Assembly (NCBI GenBank): GCA_009739215.1
Contig: VSJF01000007.1
Coordinates: 1,178,001 to 1,242,000, forward strand
Origin: Floccularia luteovirens
Lineage: Eukaryota; Basidiomycota; Agaricomycetes; Agaricales; Squamanitaceae
Direction of reading: 5' to 3'
Length of the DNA stretch: 64,000 bases
Shown one piece after another: positions 1-10,202 of this stretch. Below the pieces are notes generated by a model. That model did no database searches and was not told the DNA's origin. It saw only the letters and a list, made by a program, of their open reading frames with translations. Each line of letters begins with the position of its first letter. Position 1 is the stretch's first letter. Position numbers and translations under genes: made by a program.

Positions 1-331
1 CAGTGCAGTTGTACCACCTCACAGCTCACAGGGATGACTACCTGAGATATTGCTGTGTAGGTTAAAGGCTGGCCCACTGAAGTGCACAGACCCAACAGTT
101 CACTGAAGAGACCCCCTGGGAGGGAGGTCTTTTGTCCTTACTGACTACTATGGACTGACTAGCTAATGACTAGCTAAGTTTAGCTTCCCAAAAACTCGGA
201 GTACAAAGGAGAAAGATAAACTAAGTAGGAAAGAGTTAGGGAGTAGAGGAGATAGTAGTTGAGCAAGCACAGTGGACAAGTAAGACAAGGAGTTAATGGA
301 GGGGCACAGTTAGAGCTGAGGGCCCATAACC
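1..331 (-). mobile_element. Leader and primer-binding site of an inverted copia-1-family copy
   Basis: This stretch is the reverse complement of 1748-2078, with no length difference. It is the untranslated leader of a second copy of the copia-1 family on the minus strand. The primer-binding site lies next to its LTR (about 320-331, minus-strand GGTTATGGGCCC). The gag and pol of this copy would lie left of position 1, outside the window. Confidence 0.85.
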
Positions 332-658
332 TGTTAGAGTGTGAATAGTGTGTATTCAGTTTTGGGGGGAAAGTATGCTACAGAGGCCTCCTTATATATA
401 ATACAGGAAGGCCTAGACTACTGTTCTAGACTGCTCAGGGTAGTGCTTCTAGCTTACCCTGACAGCTTCTAGTCTACTTCTGTTGCTATGATACCAGTGC
501 TTCTAGTCTACCCTGAGTGCTTCTAGGCAACCCTGATAGAAGCACCTCTGGTATCTATATAAGACCACTGGTTTCCAACCAGAACTCATTCTTCCTTTCT
601 CTTCTATTCTACTACTATCTTATACTGTCTGTACATATAGCAGTAGACTATTGTAACA
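332..658 (-). mobile_element. 5' LTR of the inverted copia-1-family copy
   Basis: The LTR is 327 bp and runs TGTTAC to TAACA on the minus strand. It is nearly identical to the LTRs at 1421-1747 and 6572-6898; I saw one substitution, near 601. It abuts the pol of the older copia-C at 659 (TCTAC). The matching duplication would be off the left edge, so the TSD cannot be checked. Confidence 0.88.
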
Positions 659-667
659 TCTACTCCC

Positions 668-1396
668 ATGGATCCAGGACTTGTACTAGAGAAAACTCAG
701 ACTCTATCTAATGAGGATGAAGAGTTTATGTCCAAAGTCCCATACTTGTCTGCTGTTGGCTCTCTGACTTATCTTGCACAATGCACTAGGCCTGATATTG
801 CCTTTGCAGTTGGTACACTTGCTAAGTACAACTCAAACCCCAATCCAACTCATTGGAAAGCTGTTAAGCATGTATTTAGATACTTGCAAGGCACATTGGA
901 TTATGAGCTTGTGTACAAGTCAGATGATTCCAAGGAGCTGTTCATTACCTACTCTGATGCAAACCATGGAGCATGCAAAGACACTGGTAGATCAACTGGT
1001 GGCTATTGTGTCAAGATTGGGACTGGTGCAGTTAGCTGGTCTTCCAAGCTCCAAACTTGTGTTGCATTGTCTTCTACTGAAGCAGAGTACATGGCAGCTG
1101 TTGAAGCAGGCAAGGAGTTGAAATGGATGAGAAGTCTACTTGGGGAATTTGGATACACCTTTGACAAACCCTCTACTCTTTGCATTGACAATATGTCTGC
1201 AATCAGTGTGTCCAAAAACCCAGAGCATCATAGTAGAATGAAGCACTTAGACTTGAAATTCCATTGGCTTAGAGAGAATGTTGAAGCAGGCATCATCACA
1301 CCCATTCATGTTGGCACAAATGATATGATTGCAGACTGCCTCACCAAACCTCTTGCCAGAATCAAACATGATAATTGTAGAATAGGACTAGGACTT
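668..1396 (+). pseudogene. copia-C pol 3' fragment (RNase H)
   Basis: This is the C-terminal part of a Ty1/copia polyprotein, closely similar to the end of the intact copia-1 ORF. Visible RNase H motifs are TYSDANHG, SSTEAEY, LCIDN and KHLDLKFHW, ending in ADCLTKPLAR. The reading frame is open but cut: at 1397 an LTR interrupts it after GLGL. The missing end of pol resumes at 7260 beyond the nested insertions, bounded by the 5-bp duplication GACTT (1392-1396 and 7260-7264). The left side is cut by the inverted element ending at 658. It cannot make an active polyprotein. No CpG was seen in it. Confidence 0.9.
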
Positions 1397-1420
1397 TGTT
1401 ACAATAGTCTACTCCTATAT
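1397..1420 (+). mobile_element. LTR-A, left piece (split by copia-1)
   Basis: These are the first 24 bp of a copia-type LTR (TGTTACAATAG...) related to, but different from, the copia-1 LTR. The remainder is at 6904-7259. Its last five bases, TATAT, are the copia-1 target site. Confidence 0.85.
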
Positions 1421-1747
1421 TGTTACAATAGTCTACTGCTATATGTACAGACAGTATAAGATAGTAGTAGAATAGAAGGGAAAGGAAGAATGAGTTCTGG
1501 TTGGAAACCAGTGGTCTTATATAGATACCAGAGGTGCTTCTATCAGGGTTGCCTAGAAGCACTCAGGGTAGACTAGAAGCACTGGTATCATAGCAACAGA
1601 AGTAGACTAGAAGCTGTCAGGGTAAGCTAGAAGCACTACCCTGAGCAGTCTAGAACAGTAGTCTAGGCCTTCCTGTATTATATATAAGGAGGCCTCTGTA
1701 GCATACTTTCCCCCCAAAACTGAATACACACTATTCACACTCTAACA
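1421..1747 (+). repeat. copia-1 5' LTR
   Basis: 327 bp with TG...CA ends (TGTTAC/TAACA). It contains a TATATATAAGG box near 1679-1690 and several imperfect copies of AGAAGCACTCAGGGTAGACT. The box is the likely promoter, placing U3 to its left and the transcript start in the following 30-40 bp. Confidence 0.93.
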
Positions 1748-1761
1748 GGTTATGGGCCCTC
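1748..1761 (+). other. copia-1 primer-binding site (half-tRNA type)
   Basis: GGTTATGGGCCC directly follows the 5' LTR. It is complementary to the anticodon stem-loop of initiator tRNA-Met rather than to a tRNA 3' end. This is the half-tRNA priming known for Drosophila copia, whose PBS begins the same way. Copia-2 carries the same 12 bases at 20345. Confidence 0.8.
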
Positions 1762-2342
1762 AGCTCTAACTGTGCCCCTCCATTAACTCCTTGTCTTACT
1801 TGTCCACTGTGCTTGCTCAACTACTATCTCCTCTACTCCCTAACTCTTTCCTACTTAGTTTATCTTTCTCCTTTGTACTCCGAGTTTTTGGGAAGCTAAA
1901 CTTAGCTAGTCATTAGCTAGTCAGTCCATAGTAGTCAGTAAGGACAAAAGACCTCCCTCCCAGGGGGTCTCTTCAGTGAACTGTTGGGTCTGTGCACTTC
2001 AGTGGGCCAGCCTTTAACCTACACAGCAATATCTCAGGTAGTCATCCCTGTGAGCTGTGAGGTGGTACAACTGCACTGTAGTTTAAAGGTGTTGACATAC
2101 ACTTACTGGTGGTGAAGAAGACCAAAGGACAACAATCCATTCCCCATTCCCCTATTCCCCTCCCTACCCCTCCCTACCCCTCCCTCACTTTTTTCACTTC
2201 CTTTCCTTTCCCTCATCCTTTAATTTCTTTTGGCTGTCCTAGAACCCTACCTTTATCAAGGGCTTGGTTGCATTCTAGTTGACTTGCACCTTTAATTCCT
2301 TTTACACACCCCTCTCCCTTGCTGCATTTACCATAATCCACC
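1762..2342 (+). other. copia-1 untranslated leader
   Basis: About 580 bp between the PBS and the Gag-Pol start. It contains a pyrimidine-rich block at 2140-2215 with CCCTACCCCTC repeats. The first 331 bp after the LTR are duplicated in inverted form at 1-331. The rest shows no ORF or other recognisable feature. Confidence 0.75.
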
Positions 2343-5300
2343 ATGTCTAAAGGACCAGATATTAAAAAACTGGGACTTGACAACTACAATCAATGGAGTG
2401 GAGAAATCCAAGCCTGGTTCAGGGCTCATCAGCTGTTGCACATTGTGTGTGGCATCAAAAAGAGACCTGAAGCCATGGAATCCTCTAAAGATTATGAGTT
2501 GCAAATACAAAGACAGGATGACTGGGACAGTAAAGCCCAGAAAGCAGCTGGATGGCTATACCTTAGTGTAGAGTCATCTCAGACTGTGCATCTGATTGGG
2601 ATAGAGGATGACCCTGTTGCAATATGGGAAGCCTTAAAGTCTGTGCACCTCCAGCAAAAACCTGGTGCCAGATTTAATGCCTATGATGACTTGTTCAGCA
2701 TCAGAAAAACAGAGGAGGAGTCCTTGCAGTCACTTGCAAATAGGGTCACTGCAGCAATGCAGCAGATTAACAATCTGAGACCTAGGGACTTCACTCTGAA
2801 ACAGCTGGATGAGGAGTTGTTGTGTATGGCCATGATTAGGGCTCTTCCAGATCAGTACAGTAATTTTGTGTCAAACCTGATGCAGAGTGACAAACTGGAT
2901 AGAGCTTCTATCACCCTAGCATTCCACACTGAGGAAACTCAGAGGATAAGGAGATCTGCACCTCAAGTCTCAGAGGTTGCAAACAAGGTCTCCACAGACA
3001 AGGGAAAACAGAAGCAATCTAGCTCTGCTACTACCACTTATCCTCCTTGTTACTTCTGTGGTAAACAAGGTCATTCCTTCAAAAGGTGTTCTTTATTTTT
3101 AGCAAAACAGGCAGAGGCAAAGGCAGTCAATTCCCAGGAATCAGCAGGAAAGGCAAGTATCTTTTCACAAGTACAATTAGATAACCCACTTTCCCATCAT
3201 GCTAACTATGATTGGAATGCAGACTCAGGAGCCACATCCCACATGACTCCACATAAACACTGGCTCAGAGATTATAAATCCTGCCAGATCCCTATTAGAC
3301 TAGCTGACAACACTACTATATATTCTTCTGGTGTTGGAAGCATTCTCTTCAGACCATTTATTAATGGTGTGGAAACACAATCTCTTTTATTTACTAGAGT
3401 TCTTCATGTTCCACAATTACAAAGCAATCTTCTTTCCATTCTCTTTCTTGTCAGACACAAAGGCTATGATATATCCATTGATTCTCAATTCATTCACTTT
3501 AATCAATCCAGTAGACAGCTTTTCACAGCTAGTATTAATAGCCACAATGCTGCATTCCTGGATGGGATTACTGTCTCTACTTGCCTAGAATCTGCAAACC
3601 TCTCCTCTACTCTCCCACTGGACCTTGGACTTTGGCATAGGAGATTTGGCCACTACAATCATGCTAGTGTTAAGCAACTTCATTCTATGCACATGGTAAC
3701 TGGCATACATCTTGGCAATAACTCCAAATCAGACCCAGTCTGTGAGCCATGCCTTTCAGGCAAAATGCATGCTAGTCCATTTCCCACTTCAGATTCTAGA
3801 GCTTTAAAACCTCTTGAACTGGTGCATATGGATTTGAAAGGCCCAATCCAAGTCAAGTCTATAGGTGGTTACCAGTATTGGATCATCTTTGTTGATGACT
3901 GTACTAGATTCAAATGTGGTTTTGGACTCAGAAGGAAATCAGACACCTTTGATGCCTTTAAGCAGTTCAAAGCATATGCTGAGAACTTGCACAACTCTAG
4001 CATTAAATGCATAAGAGAAGACAAAGGCTCTGAGTTCATGTCCAATGAATTTAATCAGTACTGCATTGATAATGGTATCCAGAGACATCACACAGTCAGA
4101 AACAGGCCACAGCAAAATGGGGATGTTGAAAGGGCAAACAGAACAGTTGCAGACTTAGTTACAGCCATGTTAACAGAAGCCAACTTGCCAGTGCAATTTT
4201 GGTTTCATTGTTTCATGGCAGTGCTGCATGTTCTTAATAAATGCCCTACTGTCTCATTAAAAGACAGGACTCCCTATGAAGCTTGGCACTGTAAGAAACC
4301 TGATGTGACACATCTCAGAGTATTTGGATGTTTAGCATATGTCCATGTACAAAAGGACAAAAGGAGATCTTTTGGATCACATATGGAGAAATGTGTCTTT
4401 GTTGGTTATCCAGCAGGATATAAAGGGTGGCAGTTTTACAATCCAGTAACAAGGAAGTTCATTATCTCAGAAAGAGCTGAGTTTGATGAGAGATACTTTC
4501 CTGGGATAAAACCCACTGTGATGAACTCCATTCCATCTCCAGATACTGTAAATCCTATCAATGGCAGTGACATGCCAGATTTAGGGGGGTATGACATTCC
4601 TACAAATCAGTCAGCCACTCCCACTATTTCTTCATCTGTAGTTCATCTGCCAATGCAGCCAGACAATGAGCATTCTCCTCTTGTACTGCCTGTTCAAGCA
4701 GAATATGAACCTCCTCCTTCTCCACTTGTACTTGCCACTCCACTACAGTCACCTAGTCCTCAACCAATCTCCTTGCCATGCACTCCTGTCAGACAATTCA
4801 CACCCAATCCAGTAACTCCTCCTTTAGCTCTTAGGAGAACCAGAAGGAATATTCAACCTCCTGGTGAATGGTGGAAAGTCAGACACTCCCCTGCAATCCC
4901 TGAGACTTCTTCTGAATCTGAAGCAGATGTTGCTGATGATGAAGAAGAGTTCAGTGGTGTTGCTACTGCTACTGGTGTTACAGAGCCTAATACATACAAA
5001 CAGGCAATGAAAGCACCAGATGCAGAACTATGGAGACAGGCAGCTACAGATGAGCTTAAGGCTCTTATGGACAATGGTACTTGGGAATTGGCCTTGTTGC
5101 CAAAGGACAGACAGGCAATTGGTAGTAAATGGGTGTTCAAAGTAAAGAGGAATGCAGATGGCTCAGTTGAAAGATACAAAGCTAGACTAGTTGCAAAGGG
5201 GTTCTCTCAGAGACCTGGCTTAGACTTCACTGAAGTCTTTGCACCCACATTTAGAATGGCTTCAATCAGAACCATTATTGCACTAGCAGCTAAACACAAC

Positions 5301-6545
5301 TACCATCTGCACTCTATTGACATCTCATCTGCCTTCCTGAATGGAGACTTGGAAGAGGATATTTATATGCAACAGCCTGCTGGCTTTGAGCAGCTTGGAC
5401 CAGACTATGTTTGTAAACTCAAAAAGTCTATATATGGTCTCAAGCAATCAGCTAGACAATGGAACAAGAAACTGCATGCAGCTCTTAGTAGCATGGGTTA
5501 TAGCAGATTGGAATCAGATAGGAGCATCTATGTGTATGCCAAAGAAGGAGTCCTAGTCATTATTCCTGTGTATATTGATGACATTACACTTGCATCAAAC
5601 TCAACCTCTAAGATTGATTCCACAATCAAAGAGCTAGAGAGTCACTTTAAACTCAGGAATATTGGACCTACTACTTGGCTACTTGGCATGAAAATCAATG
5701 TTGATTCTGCCAAACACACTATCTCTCTATCCCAGCAACAGTACATTAATGACATGCTTGTGCAGTATGGCTTTACTGATTGCAATCCAATCTCTACTCC
5801 CATGGATCCAGGACTTGTACTAGAGAAAACTCAAACCCTCTCTGATGAGGATGTAGAGTTCATGTCCAAGGTTCCCTACTTGTCTGCTGTTGGCACTCTC
5901 ACCTACTTGGCTCAATGTACTAGACCTGATATCTCATTTGCTGTTGGTACACTTGCTAAGTACAACTCCAATCCTAACCCAAGTCATTGGAAGGCTGTCA
6001 AGCATGTATTTAGATACTTGCAAGGCACTAAGGACTATGAGCTTGTGTATAGGCAAGATGATGCTAAGGAGCTGTTTATCACATACTCTGATGCAAATCA
6101 TGGTGCATGCAAAGACACTGGTAGATCTACTGGTGGCTATTGTGTTATGATTGGCAATGGTGCAGTCAGCTGGTCTTCTAAACTGCAGACTTGTGTTGCA
6201 CTGTCCTCCACTGAAGCAGAGTACATGGCAGCTGTTGAAGCAGGCAAAGAGCTCAAATGGATGAGAAGCCTACTTGGTGAATTTGGATATACCTTTACTA
6301 AGGCATCTACTCTTTGTATTGACAACCAGTCTGCAATTAGTGTGTCTAAGAATCCAGAACATCATAGTAGAATGAAGCATCTTGACTTGAAGTTCCACTG
6401 GCTTAGAGAGAATGTAGAGTCTGGCATCATCAATTCAATACATGTTGGTACCAATGATATGGTTGCAGACTGTCTTACCAAACCTCTTGCTAGAATCAAG
6501 CATGACAAATGTAGAATAGGACTTGGCCTTGTATCCAAGAAATAG
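2343..6545 (+). CDS. Ty1/copia Gag-Pol polyprotein
   Basis: A single 1400-residue ORF encodes all retrotransposition functions in copia order. Gag occupies residues 1-230 and is followed by a CCHC zinc knuckle (about 236-249, C-x2-C-x4-H-x4-C). Next is an aspartic protease with D-S-G (about 294-296). Integrase follows, with an HHCC finger (about 432-476) and a D-D-E core (about 496, 560 and 597). The reverse transcriptase has YIDD at 1077-1080, and RNase H (SDANHG, STEAEY, CIDN) lies near 1240-1370. No stop or frameshift is present. Length and domain order match full copia polyproteins. The start follows ACC-ATG-TC. Nearly all Arg codons are AGA/AGG because CpG is absent. The product would form cytoplasmic virus-like particles and integrate in the nucleus. 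Confidence 0.96.
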   Translation: MSKGPDIKKLGLDNYNQWSGEIQAWFRAHQLLHIVCGIKKRPEAMESSKDYELQIQRQDDWDSKAQKAAGWLYLSVESSQTVHLIGIEDDPVAIWEALKSVHLQQKPGARFNAYDDLFSIRKTEEESLQSLANRVTAAMQQINNLRPRDFTLKQLDEELLCMAMIRALPDQYSNFVSNLMQSDKLDRASITLAFHTEETQRIRRSAPQVSEVANKVSTDKGKQKQSSSATTTYPPCYFCGKQGHSFKRCSLFLAKQAEAKAVNSQESAGKASIFSQVQLDNPLSHHANYDWNADSGATSHMTPHKHWLRDYKSCQIPIRLADNTTIYSSGVGSILFRPFINGVETQSLLFTRVLHVPQLQSNLLSILFLVRHKGYDISIDSQFIHFNQSSRQLFTASINSHNAAFLDGITVSTCLESANLSSTLPLDLGLWHRRFGHYNHASVKQLHSMHMVTGIHLGNNSKSDPVCEPCLSGKMHASPFPTSDSRALKPLELVHMDLKGPIQVKSIGGYQYWIIFVDDCTRFKCGFGLRRKSDTFDAFKQFKAYAENLHNSSIKCIREDKGSEFMSNEFNQYCIDNGIQRHHTVRNRPQQNGDVERANRTVADLVTAMLTEANLPVQFWFHCFMAVLHVLNKCPTVSLKDRTPYEAWHCKKPDVTHLRVFGCLAYVHVQKDKRRSFGSHMEKCVFVGYPAGYKGWQFYNPVTRKFIISERAEFDERYFPGIKPTVMNSIPSPDTVNPINGSDMPDLGGYDIPTNQSATPTISSSVVHLPMQPDNEHSPLVLPVQAEYEPPPSPLVLATPLQSPSPQPISLPCTPVRQFTPNPVTPPLALRRTRRNIQPPGEWWKVRHSPAIPETSSESEADVADDEEEFSGVATATGVTEPNTYKQAMKAPDAELWRQAATDELKALMDNGTWELALLPKDRQAIGSKWVFKVKRNADGSVERYKARLVAKGFSQRPGLDFTEVFAPTFRMASIRTIIALAAKHNYHLHSIDISSAFLNGDLEEDIYMQQPAGFEQLGPDYVCKLKKSIYGLKQSARQWNKKLHAALSSMGYSRLESDRSIYVYAKEGVLVIIPVYIDDITLASNSTSKIDSTIKELESHFKLRNIGPTTWLLGMKINVDSAKHTISLSQQQYINDMLVQYGFTDCNPISTPMDPGLVLEKTQTLSDEDVEFMSKVPYLSAVGTLTYLAQCTRPDISFAVGTLAKYNSNPNPSHWKAVKHVFRYLQGTKDYELVYRQDDAKELFITYSDANHGACKDTGRSTGGYCVMIGNGAVSWSSKLQTCVALSSTEAEYMAAVEAGKELKWMRSLLGEFGYTFTKASTLCIDNQSAISVSKNPEHHSRMKHLDLKFHWLRENVESGIINSIHVGTNDMVADCLTKPLARIKHDKCRIGLGLVSKK

Positions 6546-6560
6546 TCTGACATGTAGTAT

Positions 6561-6571
6561 TAAGGGGGCTA
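6561..6571 (+). other. copia-1 polypurine tract
   Basis: TAAGGGGGCTA lies between the Gag-Pol stop and the 3' LTR. It is the expected plus-strand primer site. The same tract is found at 7298-7307 ahead of the copia-C LTR. Confidence 0.85.
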
Positions 6572-6898
6572 TGTTACAATAGTCTACTGCTATATGTACA
6601 GACAGTATAAGATAGTAGTAGAATAGAAGGGAAAGGAAGAATGAGTTCTGGTTGGAAACCAGTGGTCTTATATAGATACCAGAGGTGCTTCTATCAGGGT
6701 TGCCTAGAAGCACTCAGGGTAGACTAGAAGCACTGGTATCATAGCAACAGAAGTAGACTAGAAGCTGTCAGGGTAAGCTAGAAGCACTACCCTGAGCAGT
6801 CTAGAACAGTAGTCTAGGCCTTCCTGTATTATATATAAGGAGGCCTCTGTAGCATACTTTCCCCCCAAAACTGAATACACACTATTCACACTCTAACA
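6572..6898 (+). repeat. copia-1 3' LTR
   Basis: 327 bp, apparently identical to 1421-1747, ending in TAACA and followed by the TSD copy TATAT. Confidence 0.93.
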
Positions 6899-7259
6899 TA
6901 TATGTACAGACATACTAGGATAGAGGATAGTAAGAGGATAGAATAGTATAGTATGTAATAATAGACAGGAGGGGAAAGGAAGAATGGGTTCTGGTAGGAA
7001 ACCAGTGGTCTTATATAGATACCAGAGGTGCTTCTATCAGGGTAGCCTAGAAGCACTCAGGGTAGACTAGAAGCACTCAGGGTAGACTAGAAGCACTGGT
7101 ATCATAGCAACAGAAGTAGACTAGAAGCTGTCAGGGTAAGCTAGAAGCACTACCCTGAGCAGTCTAGAACAGTAGTCTAGGCCTTCCTGTATTATATATA
7201 AGGAGGCCTCTGTAGCATACTTTCCCCCCAAGTGAATACACTATATTTACACTCTAACA
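6899..7259 (+). mobile_element. LTR-A, right piece (solo LTR)
   Basis: This resumes the LTR broken at 1420 (first five bases are the TSD). The rebuilt LTR is about 380 bp, TG...CA, and is flanked by GACTT (1392-1396 and 7260-7264). It is therefore a solo LTR inserted into copia-C pol. It carries an extra copy of the CACTCAGGGTAGACTAGAAG repeat unit compared with the copia-1 LTR. Confidence 0.85.
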
Positions 7260-7307
7260 GACTTGTGTCCAGCAAATAGTCTAGGATATGCAGGACTAAG
7301 GGGGCTA
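7260..7307 (+). pseudogene. copia-C end of pol and polypurine tract
   Basis: After the GACTT duplication, pol resumes with the equivalent of the copia-1 tail (CTTGTGTCCAGC, then a TAG) and reaches the purine tract TAAGGGGGCT directly before an LTR. This joins in order with 668-1396. Confidence 0.8.
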
Positions 7308-7582
7308 TGTTACAATACTCTAGTCCTACATACCCAGACACTACTACATAGATAATACATAAAGATATGATAAGTAGAGTAGAAGTTGTAGTAGTGAAGT
7401 GGGGGAAAGGAAGAATGGGGAGTGGCATCAGACCAGTGGCCTTATATATTGTACCAGGGACACCTGGTACACAAACAAGGCCAAACTACTAGGTGGTCTG
7501 TGCACACTCTCCAAACATATATAAGGAGGCACTTATGCCTACTTTTCCCCCCAACCAAATACACACTGTTTTCACTCAAACA
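7308..7582 (+). repeat. copia-C 3' LTR
   Basis: About 275 bp, TGTTACAATACTC to CTCAAACA, with a TATATATAAGG box near 7521. It is clearly diverged from the copia-1 LTR, in keeping with its older position in the nest. The 5' LTR is outside the window. Confidence 0.78.
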
Positions 7583-9416
7583 GTTTTGGTACCAGAGTCT
7601 TGTAGATAATGTCTGATCCCATCAGGGTCAAGAGGTTCCTTGTTATAGTCTTCTTGGATGGTTTGAAGTATTACTTTTTCTGTGGTTATTTGTGTGAGAG
7701 AGGAGTTATTTGGAACATCAAGGGTTCTATTCTTCCAATTGATTGTAAGGTTTAGGCGTTTAAGCCAATCCATTTCTAGAATGATGTCTTGTCATCCTAT
7801 GTTTGCAATGTATAAAGTTACTTTATGGTTTGCTTCTCCTTTGAGTGTGAGAGGTGTTTTGATATAATGTGTGACTTGTCCATTTGGGGATCTGTCTGCA
7901 TTTGTTATATTTATTCTTTTCCCTAGTATAGGTCTTGGTCTTCTTTTGAGTTTTGGTATAAAGTCTGAATGTATGAAGCTTTTGGTAGCTCCAAAGTCGA
8001 TTTAGTCACAACTATTTCTTTTCCTATTGTGTTGTTTTCTACTTCAAATTGAAGGAGAACATATAACAAGTCTTGCATCATGAGTGTAGGGACTACCACT
8101 CTGATTGGATAATCAATAGCTGTGGCCACTATTGATTAGGTGAAAAATCCTCTTTTTCTATTTCTTCAAAGAATTCTTCTTGTTCTTCATCAGGTAATTC
8201 TGTTAATAGTGCTCTTACCATGGCTGATAATTCTTTAACTGTTTTAGGTTTTTGAAAATTGTATTGTGGTATGCTTCTTCTTTTGAGGGTTTTCCTTTTG
8301 GGGCAATCTCTAGATTGATGTCCCTTTTGATGGCATATGAAGCATAACAAATTTAGAAAATGCCTATTTTGTTCTTCAAATGACATTCTATTGATTTCTT
8401 CTAGTTCTTCCATGTCTATGGTGGGTTCTTCAGTGTTGAGATAGTCAATTTCCATTGCATTGAGATCTCTTCCAGATATTCTCATTAGGAATAAACTTGG
8501 TCTAGCAAAGGGTTTTTTTCTGGATTGTAGGAAGTCCTTCATATGCTGCATTTTGTCTGTGAATTGGAATGTGTATTTGTATGTTTATTCCATGGTAGTT
8601 GGGAAGTTGTCTAATTTGTAGAAATATTCAACCATTTTATTGGTTAGTCCTCTCATGAATATATCTATGAGTGACACATCTTCATATATTCCTGCTTGAG
8701 AGGATAGAATTTTAAATTCTGAGATGTACTTGGTAATATTATTGCCAGTCATCTGTAGGTTGGCAAGATTGATTCTTGCTTACATAGCTACATTGCCTGC
8801 TTGGAACACTTCTAGGAATGCTTTCTTAAATTGAGACCATGAGCCATATTTTCCATTGGCAGTTTCAATGATATTAGCATAGTATGTTATGGCAGTTCCT
8901 TCTTTCATAAATGAAAGAGTAAATAGAATTTTCTTTCTGTGATCATTGTAGATTTCATTGTTTATGTCAAGATAAATCTGAACATCTTATAAGAATGGTT
9001 GTGCATGTTCTTTCTTTCCATTGAAGGGCATTGGTCTGCCAACATTAATTTCTTTTGCATTACCAGACATTTTGATGTCTGATTTGTATATGATGCATGA
9101 GGGATGATTGTTGAGCTTCTTTGTAAAACTGTTGTTCTACTTCTTGTTCTTCTTTGTAGTCTTCTTCTGGTTCATTGGTGATCTAAAGTGGGGGCAGTTG
9201 TTGCAGTGTGTTGGGTGATTTGGCTGGTCTAACCCAAGGGTCTCTTGCTTGTTGCTTAGCAGCTCATTCTGCAAGTCTTATTTATAGCTTAGCAAATGCA
9301 CTAGGCTTTTGTGATTGTTATTGTGAGGGTGAGGATGGGGACTGTGCAGAGTATATTCCTTGGAGGTTATAAGAGGAAGAAGTTGATCCAAAGTTAGAGG
9401 CAGGGGTTTTGCTCAT
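7583..9416 (-). pseudogene. gypsy-1 Gag and protease relic
   Basis: This is a decayed Ty3/gypsy gag-pol on the minus strand. Gag starts at about 9416 (MSKTPASNFG) and runs to about 8129. Near its end is a zinc knuckle C-x2-C-x4-H-x4-C (CFICHQKGHQSRDC, in the 8129-8551 reading). The downstream open piece at 7576-7773 (MDWLKRLN...INWKNRTL) matches the end of a retropepsin domain. Several in-frame stops are present; those at about 9325, 9277, 9263 and 9180 are TAA/TGA/TAG where CAA/CGA/CAG would fit. Reverse transcriptase onwards is missing, cut by the copia-C insertion at 7582. The element is inactive. Confidence 0.75.
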
Positions 9417-9491
9417 AAAAGAGCACAGTGATTAAGGGATGTTAGGGGTTGTCAAACTTTAGGGAAGTGACAATTGATCAGCTTGATCTTT
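9417..9491 (-). other. gypsy-1 leader
   Basis: 75 bp between the Gag start and the flanking Y-type LTR, the place and length expected of a short gypsy leader. I did not recognise a primer-binding site. Confidence 0.4.
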
Positions 9492-10083
9492 TATTACCAT
9501 TAGGAATTTATATGTTATTCTTGCTATCTCATCATTTGGCTGTTTAGGTTAGAAAGTGGTTGAATGCTTATCGGATTTCCCAAGCATAGTAAAGGGAGAT
9601 ACCTTTATACAGGTTTTTAACTGCTACCTGTCAGGGCCTCATGAAGATCAGTTACCATGGAAAACTAGTCAGGCGTTTTAGACTAGATGGTGTCACCCAT
9701 GCCATTATATACAATGATCCTGCCATCCTAGACAGAGGAGGGAGAGTCACTTAGTTGTTATGGAGGTAATAGAGTAATTGCCTGTATTAGAGGGTACTCA
9801 AAACTAAGATCAAGCTAGAGCTTATCTGTAGTTTCATACTGCTTAAATACAAGTATGCTACACTAATAATAAACAATTGCATGCTACATGAATAAGCATC
9901 AAGTCAAGGCTTAGTTATACAGAAGTTACTACTAGTCATATAGAAGTGTATACAAGTCATATAGAAGATAATAAAGAGTCATATAATGGAACATACAACA
10001 GGAGCAGGCAATGAGGCCAACATGTGTGATGCACATGTTCTAAAGTCCAGGGAGATAGTGCATATCTGGATAAGGTCATAACA
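9492..10083. repeat. Y-family LTR (probable 5' LTR of gypsy-1)
   Basis: 592 bp, homologous along its length to the Y LTRs at 14084, 22026, 22921 and 26922. The left terminus is TATTAC instead of TGTTAC and the right terminus is ATAACA. It has no matching 5-bp repeats, unlike the solo copies. Its position next to the gypsy-1 leader fits a 5' LTR read on the minus strand. Confidence 0.65.
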
Positions 10084-10202
10084 ATTGAGGCCTCACTGAG
10101 GTCAGTTATAGCAGATAAATAGTCAGGTGTTTCAGACTATATAGTGTTGCCTGTGCCTTTATATATAACTTGCTAGCTATTCTAGACTAGGGAGGGAGAT
10201 AG
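10084..10202. repeat. Y LTR fragment, left piece (split by gypsy-G)
   Basis: Matches the middle of the Y LTR (TCACTGAGGTCAGTTA... to GGAGGGAGATAG). The first 140 bp or so are missing. It ends in GATAG, the gypsy-G target, and continues at 29087. Confidence 0.75.

Larger units (their letters stand above)
1421..6898 (+). mobile_element. Intact Ty1/copia retrotransposon (copia-1)
   Basis: This is a complete 5478-bp element. It has two 327-bp LTRs that look identical base for base, a primer-binding site, an uninterrupted 1400-codon Gag-Pol and a polypurine tract. It is flanked by the 5-bp duplication TATAT (1416-1420 and 6899-6903) inside LTR-A. Identical LTRs and an open frame point to a recent insertion that may still be active. 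No CpG was found in its coding sequence. Confidence 0.95.

Noticed and set aside
7583..7600. TGGTACCAGAG right after the copia-C LTR, resembling a plant-type copia PBS
   Set aside because: Copia-C lies upstream of this LTR, so it is a 3' LTR, and the bases read on the minus strand as continuing gypsy-1 coding; taken as coincidence.
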